From NCBI GenBank assembly GCA_946480515.1, contig CAMLKX010000045.1, positions 1-10,683 on the forward strand: a DNA stretch of 10,683 nt. The letters are read 5' to 3'. The notes under the pieces are model-generated. The model made no database searches and was not told where the DNA came from. It was given only the letters and a program-made list of their open reading frames with translations. This DNA is from an uncultured Sphingomonadaceae bacterium (GTDB lineage Bacteria > Pseudomonadota > Alphaproteobacteria > Sphingomonadales > Sphingomonadaceae). A program made the position numbers and the translations under genes. This document shows positions 6,318-10,683 of the stretch, in pieces. Every line of letters starts with the position of its first letter. The first letter of the stretch is position 1.

Positions 6318-8669
6318 ATGCGATTCGCGGGGGACGAACTGCTCCAGTCGAATGACGATCGCGTTCTGCTGGAACGCGCAGCCTACCGGATGGGCGGCGG
6401 AGAGCTGGACATTGCCGCGATGGTGGCGATCTCCGACGAGTTGCCGGTCCTGCTTGCCTATATCGAGCTCAACGGGCGAATCGGGTTCGTTAATCGACCA
6501 CTCGCCGAATTCTACGAAATGCCTCGACAGGCGATCATCGGCCGCCGGGTCGAGGATTTCCACCCGCGCCCTCAGCGGCACAGCCGGGCTGTGGCGGCGG
6601 CGCTGAAGGGTGAGCGCGTTCGCTTTGTTGAGCAGATCGACCATCCCTCGCGCGGAAAGCTTACCGGGATCGTCGAATATGTCCCACAGCGCGGCGCGGA
6701 GGGCGATGTCGCCGGCGTCATCGGCCTCATTCTCGACATTACCGAGCAGCGAGCGAGTGAAGTCGCGATGCGCGAGAGCGAAGCGCGGTTTCGCAAGATC
6801 GCAGACAGTGCTCCCGCGCCGATCTGGGTGAGCCGGACCGACGGCAGCCGAGACTTCGTCAACCACGCCTTCGCCGAGTTTTTCGGGGTGGACCGGGATG
6901 ACCGTGGGACGTTCAACTGGAGCAAATATCTGCACCCGGACGATCGGGAGCGGGTGATCACCAACAGCAGCATGGCGACGAAGACGCTCCTGCCGTACAG
7001 CGACGTCGCCCGCTACCGCCGTCACGACAATGAGTGGCGCTGGCTTCTGACATCCTCTCAACCGCGCGTCGACGAAGAGGGATGCATCCTGGGCTCAATC
7101 AGCGTCGCAACCGACGTGACCGTTGCAAAGGAGGCGGAGCTCGAGCTTCGCCGGCTGGTCGATGAGCGGACGAGGGAACTGCAGGATAGCGAGCAGAGAT
7201 TTCGCGCCATCTTCGACACGGTGCTGGAAATCATCATCATGCTGCGCCCGGACGGCACAGTCGTCGACAGCAATTTGGGCACGCGCGCCGGGATGGGCAA
7301 ACCGGTGTGGGATGCTCCGGCGCTCGCTCCATTCCCTGATTACCAGGCCGTGCTTCGCGAGGCGGTGCCAATTGCGGCCGCTGGGGAGAATTTCAATCGC
7401 GAGATCACGTTGGAGCGTCAGGGCCTGCCGCCCTCGACCTTCGATATCGCGGTTCACCCGGTCCGAAACTCGACCGGAGAGATCAACTACCTGCTGCTTG
7501 AAGCCCGGGATATCACCGACCTCAAGGCTGCTCAGGAGCAATTGCGCCAAAGCCAGAAGATGGAGGCGCTCGGGCAGCTAACCGGCGGGATCGCGCATGA
7601 TTTCAATAATCTGCTGACCGTCGTTGTTGGCGGGCTCGACCTGATCACCAAGCGAATCGAGGACGAAACACTCAAGCGCTACGCAACCAATGCCCTCGCG
7701 GCAGCCGAGCGGGGCGCAAAGCTGACCGCGCAGCTGCTGGCGTTCAGTCGGGTGCAGCGGCTGGAAGTCCGGCCAACCCGGATCGGACCACTGGTCGAAC
7801 ATATGCAGCCATTGCTGCGCAACGTGCTTGGGCCGACCATCGACCTGCGTTTCGATCTTGGAGAACGTTCCATCGCGGTCATGGCCGACGTCACCCAACT
7901 GGAGCTGGCGTTGCTCAACCTGGCGATCAACGCGCGTGACGCCATGCCCGATGGCGGGGTGCTGACCGTACGCAAGCGCATCGTCGAGCTTACGGGCGAC
8001 CCGGAACTTGGCCAGGGAAGCTTTGTCGAGCTGGCGGTCTGCGACAATGGCGAGGGGATGCCGCCCGAAGTTCAGGCGCGCGCATTCGAGCCCTTCTTCA
8101 CCACCAAGGAAGTCGGAAAAGGCACCGGGCTCGGCCTGTCGATGGTCTACGGAGTGGCGCATCAGTCGGGCGGAACCGTCCGGATCGAGAGTGCGCCGAA
8201 GCAAGGAACAACCGTCAAGCTCTACTTCCGCTGCGCGGACCAGGGAGAGGATGAGGCGGCAACTGGGCCGAGTGGCGATGCCCCCGAGGCGAGCGAAGGC
8301 GGAGCGGCTCACGTTCTCGTGATCGATGATGATCCCGACGTCCGAAGCTTCATCGTCAACACCCTCGACGAGATCGGCTATTCCGTTCGCGATGCCGCGG
8401 ACGGAGCCGCAGGCCTGGCGCGCTTTTCGGAGCACAGACCCGACCTCGTGATCCTCGACTATGCGATGCCCGGCATGTCCGGGGCGGATGTCGCTGAACG
8501 CATTTTGGAGGAAAGGCCTGGCCAGCCAATTCTGTTCGTGTCCGGCTACCGGGCGACCGAGGCGATTCACCGCGTCTGCCCGGACGCTCCACTGCTCACC
8601 AAGCCGTTTCGCGCCGACACGCTTGATGGCGCGGTGAGAAGCGCCCTCGGAGTTCGCGCCAGCGCCTAA
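6318..8669 (+). CDS. Soluble PAS-domain hybrid sensor histidine kinase / response regulator
   Basis: The product is 783 aa with no membrane segment or signal peptide, so it acts in the cytoplasm. A first PAS-like module (about 40-145) ends in [10 protein letters not shown] second PAS/PAC (154-272) contains [16 protein letters not shown] and LHPDDR. A short coiled linker (272-290) leads to a third PAS (291-402) ending in [10 protein letters not shown]. HisKA follows, with the phospho-acceptor His427 in [11 protein letters not shown]. The HATPase domain shows the N box (Asn534, Asn538), the G1 box DNGEG (576-580), FFTTK (593-597) and GTGLGL (602-607). A receiver domain (about 665-778) has the acidic pair at 670-672, phospho-acceptor Asp714, Ser742 and Lys762, so it looks fully active. 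There is no output domain: phosphate must pass to a phosphotransfer protein or regulator encoded elsewhere, or the receiver is self-regulatory. The signal is unknown. ATG 6318 is chosen as the first Met; Met25 and Met35 are possible starts because no clear Shine-Dalgarno is present. Confidence 0.93.
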   Translation: MRFAGDELLQSNDDRVLLERAAYRMGGGELDIAAMVAISDELPVLLAYIELNGRIGFVNRPLAEFYEMPRQAIIGRRVEDFHPRPQRHSRAVAAALKGERVRFVEQIDHPSRGKLTGIVEYVPQRGAEGDVAGVIGLILDITEQRASEVAMRESEARFRKIADSAPAPIWVSRTDGSRDFVNHAFAEFFGVDRDDRGTFNWSKYLHPDDRERVITNSSMATKTLLPYSDVARYRRHDNEWRWLLTSSQPRVDEEGCILGSISVATDVTVAKEAELELRRLVDERTRELQDSEQRFRAIFDTVLEIIIMLRPDGTVVDSNLGTRAGMGKPVWDAPALAPFPDYQAVLREAVPIAAAGENFNREITLERQGLPPSTFDIAVHPVRNSTGEINYLLLEARDITDLKAAQEQLRQSQKMEALGQLTGGIAHDFNNLLTVVVGGLDLITKRIEDETLKRYATNALAAAERGAKLTAQLLAFSRVQRLEVRPTRIGPLVEHMQPLLRNVLGPTIDLRFDLGERSIAVMADVTQLELALLNLAINARDAMPDGGVLTVRKRIVELTGDPELGQGSFVELAVCDNGEGMPPEVQARAFEPFFTTKEVGKGTGLGLSMVYGVAHQSGGTVRIESAPKQGTTVKLYFRCADQGEDEAATGPSGDAPEASEGGAAHVLVIDDDPDVRSFIVNTLDEIGYSVRDAADGAAGLARFSEHRPDLVILDYAMPGMSGADVAERILEERPGQPILFVSGYRATEAIHRVCPDAPLLTKPFRADTLDGAVRSALGVRASA

Positions 8670-8675
8670 GCGCCA

Positions 8676-8685
8676 GACCTAGGTC
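8676..8685. repeat. 10-bp perfect palindrome after the kinase gene
   Basis: GACCTAGGTC is its own reverse complement and begins six bases past the kinase stop codon. It could be an operator-like site in the 53-bp gap before the receptor gene. There is no loop and no T-run, so it is not a terminator. A palindrome of this length can occur by chance. Confidence 0.25.
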
Positions 8686-8696
8686 ATCCGCCGTTC

Positions 8697-8714
8697 ACCT
8701 GCCGCCGGGCAGGT
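8697..8714 (+). repeat. Hairpin over the ribosome-binding region of the receptor gene
   Basis: ACCTGCC (8697-8703) and GGCAGGT (8708-8714) form a perfect 7-bp stem with a GCCG tetraloop. The right arm holds CAGGT, the only Shine-Dalgarno-like sequence before the ATG at 8723, eight bases away. In RNA this compact GC-rich stem would hide the site, so translation of the receptor might depend on ribosomes arriving from the kinase gene or on a factor that opens the stem. The structure is seen directly; the effect is inferred. Confidence 0.45.
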
Positions 8715-8722
8715 CGCGGCCG

Positions 8723-10683
8723 ATGAACACCGCGTCCCGTATCCGCGTTGCGCTCCTCGTCGGAGCCGCAGCTGCACTCCCCCTCTCCCAAGCCAAAGTT
8801 CAAGCTCAAGAGCCAGCGACCGATGTCGAGTCTCCATCGCCGATCGACGAGGTCGACGAGGGCGACGGTGAGGAAATCGTAGTTGTCGGACAGAAGGATC
8901 CGAACGCGGTTATCGGCAACATCCCGCCCGAAAACCAGCTCGATGCCCGCGACGTCCGCGCGCTCGGGGCCACCAACGTCGCCGAGCTGCTCGATTCAAT
9001 TGCGCCGCAGACGAGCAGCGGGCGCGGCCGTGAGGGCGGCGGCGCGCCGGTCGTCCTCCTCAATGGCCGGCGTATCTCCGGTTTTCGGGAGGTGAGGGAT
9101 CTCCCGTCCGAAGCTATCCTCCGGGTCGATATTCTGCCCGAGGAAGTCGCGCTGAAGTATGGCTACCGTGCTGACCAGCGCGTAGTGAACATCGTCCTTC
9201 GGCCCCGCTTTCGCTCCACGACAACTCGCGCCGAAGCCGAGATGCCGACGGATGGAGGACGGCTCGGTGGCGAGGCGGACGCCACGCAACTGCTGATGGG
9301 TGAGGCAAGCCGGACTTCGCTGAACGTGAGGGCCGAGAGCGTGTCCGCGCTGCTCGAATCTGAACGCGACATTCGCTTCACTCCGGCAGACCCGGACGAA
9401 CTCGATCCGCGACCGTTCAGAACGCTTGAGGGGTCGCGGCGACTGGCCAGGATCGGCGGCAATCACAACCGGACCCTGTTCGGCGACGTTTCAACCACGT
9501 TCGACGGTCAGCTGGAATGGACTGACGGGCGGACCCTCCTTGGGCCGTCATTGACGGAGCCTGGGGATCCGCTGCGCCGCGACAGCGACAGCCTCTCCGG
9601 TCACCTTGGGCTCGCAATGAATGGCGAGAAGAGCCGCTGGCGGTGGTCGCTGACCGGGGTCTACGACATCCTGCGTTCGACCAGCGAAACGGATCGCGAG
9701 ACGTCCGACCTGATCTTCAGCCAGGATCATGCGCGGTCACTCAGTCAATCAGGGAACCTCGACTTGGTGCTGAATGGTTCCCCGTTCGATCTTCCCGCCG
9801 GTCCGGCCAGCGCGACGATCCGCTTCGGCGGCGCGACCCAAGACCTTGAGAGCCGCACGCGCACGCGTGAAACCGACATCTCCAGCGACCTCGGGCGACG
9901 GCGGCTGAGTTCGGCGATCAACGTCGACCTGCCGATCGCCAAGCGCAACGGAACGCTGTCGCCGCTCGGCAACCTGTCCCTCAACGCCAATGCAGAGGTC
10001 GAGCATCTGTCCGATTTCGGGGGGCTATGGGTCGTCGGCACGGGTATCACCTGGTCGCCGATTCAGCGCCTCAACCTGATCGTGTCCTGGACTCGCGAGC
10101 AGGGCGCGCCAAGCCTGCAGCAACTCGGCGACCCGCTCCAGGTGACTCCGAACCGCCGTGTCTTCGACTTCGTGACCGGCGAGACGGTACTGGTCGACGC
10201 GCTCACCGGCGGCAATCCGGACCTGAATTCGGACACGCGCAATGTTGTGAAGCTCGGCGCGACATTTGTTCCCTTCCCCGATGTTGACCTCAACCTGCGC
10301 GCCGATTTCGTCCGGGAGCGGATCGACAATCCGATCGCTCGCTTCCCCGGACCGACCAAGGCCATCGAGGAGGCGTTCCCCGACCGCTTTCAGCGCGATG
10401 CAGAGGGCAATCTGATCCGGGTCGACCAGCGGCCGGTGAATTTCGAAAGTTCGGCGCGCGACGAGCTGCGCTGGGGCTTCAATTTCACCAAGCCGCTTCA
10501 GTCTAAACGGCCGCCGCAGGCGTTTATCGATCAGATGAGGGCTCTGCGTCAGCAGGGTGGCGGCGGAGCTCGGACGGGCGCTGCCGGAGATCGTCCTACC
10601 CAAGCGCGGGCCGGCGGTGGATCCGGCGGGCGGTTTGGCGGCGGGTCGCGCGGCGGCCAAGACCGGGGCCGTCTGCAGCTGTC
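8723..10683 (+). CDS. TonB-dependent outer-membrane receptor (3' end outside window)
   Basis: The frame is open for 653 codons and leaves the window without a stop. Residues 1-29 form a signal peptide, with cleavage near AKVQA-29. An acidic linker (PIDEVDEGDGE, 40-50) leads to the TonB box EIVVVG (51-56), the form usual in sphingomonads. The plug domain spans about 60-165, with VAELLDSIAP, VVLLNGRRISG, LPSEAILRVDILPEEVALKYGY and the closing VVNIVLRPR. Alternating beta-barrel strands follow, including the typical loop GGNPDLNSDTRNVVKLGATF (497-516). Such receptors import ferric siderophores, sugars or other large nutrients using TonB energy; the ligand is not predictable here. Unusual is a low-complexity Gly/Arg-rich tract from about residue 610 to 650 (GGGSGGRFGGGSRGG and similar), in a probable barrel loop or inter-strand segment. 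It starts 53 bp after the kinase gene, probably on the same transcript. Confidence 0.83.
   Translation, partial: MNTASRIRVALLVGAAAALPLSQAKVQAQEPATDVESPSPIDEVDEGDGEEIVVVGQKDPNAVIGNIPPENQLDARDVRALGATNVAELLDSIAPQTSSGRGREGGGAPVVLLNGRRISGFREVRDLPSEAILRVDILPEEVALKYGYRADQRVVNIVLRPRFRSTTTRAEAEMPTDGGRLGGEADATQLLMGEASRTSLNVRAESVSALLESERDIRFTPADPDELDPRPFRTLEGSRRLARIGGNHNRTLFGDVSTTFDGQLEWTDGRTLLGPSLTEPGDPLRRDSDSLSGHLGLAMNGEKSRWRWSLTGVYDILRSTSETDRETSDLIFSQDHARSLSQSGNLDLVLNGSPFDLPAGPASATIRFGGATQDLESRTRTRETDISSDLGRRRLSSAINVDLPIAKRNGTLSPLGNLSLNANAEVEHLSDFGGLWVVGTGITWSPIQRLNLIVSWTREQGAPSLQQLGDPLQVTPNRRVFDFVTGETVLVDALTGGNPDLNSDTRNVVKLGATFVPFPDVDLNLRADFVRERIDNPIARFPGPTKAIEEAFPDRFQRDAEGNLIRVDQRPVNFESSARDELRWGFNFTKPLQSKRPPQAFIDQMRALRQQGGGGARTGAAGDRPTQARAGGGSGGRFGGGSRGGQDRGRLQL

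Noticed and set aside
5757..7061. 434-codon minus-strand open frame across the lepA end, the small HTH gene and the kinase start
   Set aside because: It spans three plus-strand coding regions and an intergenic promoter, and has no recognisable domain.
7578..8570. 330-codon minus-strand open frame inside the kinase gene
   Set aside because: It lies opposite the HisKA, HATPase and receiver motifs and has no features of its own.
10025..10660. 211-codon minus-strand open frame inside the receptor gene
   Set aside because: It is a composition-driven shadow; the plus frame is continuous with the TonB box and plug.

Overview
The window looks like ordinary chromosomal DNA from an alphaproteobacterium, most likely Sphingomonadales. 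The reasons are uniformly GC-rich DNA with strong G/C third positions, a single-chain M16 peptidase lipoprotein, a TonB-dependent receptor with an EIVVVG box, a soluble PAS hybrid histidine kinase, and an OmpA-type protein whose N-terminal domain is familiar from sphingomonads. The assignment rests on protein style, not on a marker comparison. I see no tRNA, rRNA, CRISPR array, insertion sequence, phage gene or compositional island.

Left block (1-4130, all minus strand). Three envelope genes run leftward from a divergent promoter region. First is a CsgG/HfaB-family secreted protein with a glycine-rich, zipper-like insert (3351-4130). Next is an M16 zinc-peptidase lipoprotein with an active N-terminal half and a degenerate C-terminal half (427-3264). 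Last is the signal peptide and N-terminal domain of a probable OmpA-family protein that leaves the window at its left edge (1-298). All three carry export signals. A 10-bp inverted repeat lies between the first two, and short direct repeats lie in front of the third.

Middle block (4131-6223). A 102-bp intergenic region separates the leftward envelope genes from lepA (elongation factor 4, ribosome-associated GTPase, 4233-6038). Five bases after lepA comes a 59-codon gene (6044-6223) for a small basic helix-turn-helix-like protein, probably translated together with lepA.

Right block (6224-10683, plus strand). A short AT-rich promoter-like leader precedes a 783-aa soluble hybrid sensor kinase with three PAS-like modules, HisKA, HATPase and a receiver domain. 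Only 53 bp later, a TonB-dependent outer-membrane receptor begins and runs off the right edge. It contains an unusual Gly/Arg-rich segment. The tight spacing suggests that the kinase and the receptor share a transcript.

No intergenic gap exceeds about 130 bp. I did not find a convincing new multi-gene system. The points most worth checking are the small lepA-linked HTH protein, the CsgG-like protein with a glycine zipper where the CsgG pore hairpin would lie, the Gly/Arg-rich tract in the receptor, and the hairpins that overlap the ribosome-binding regions of lepA and the receptor gene.
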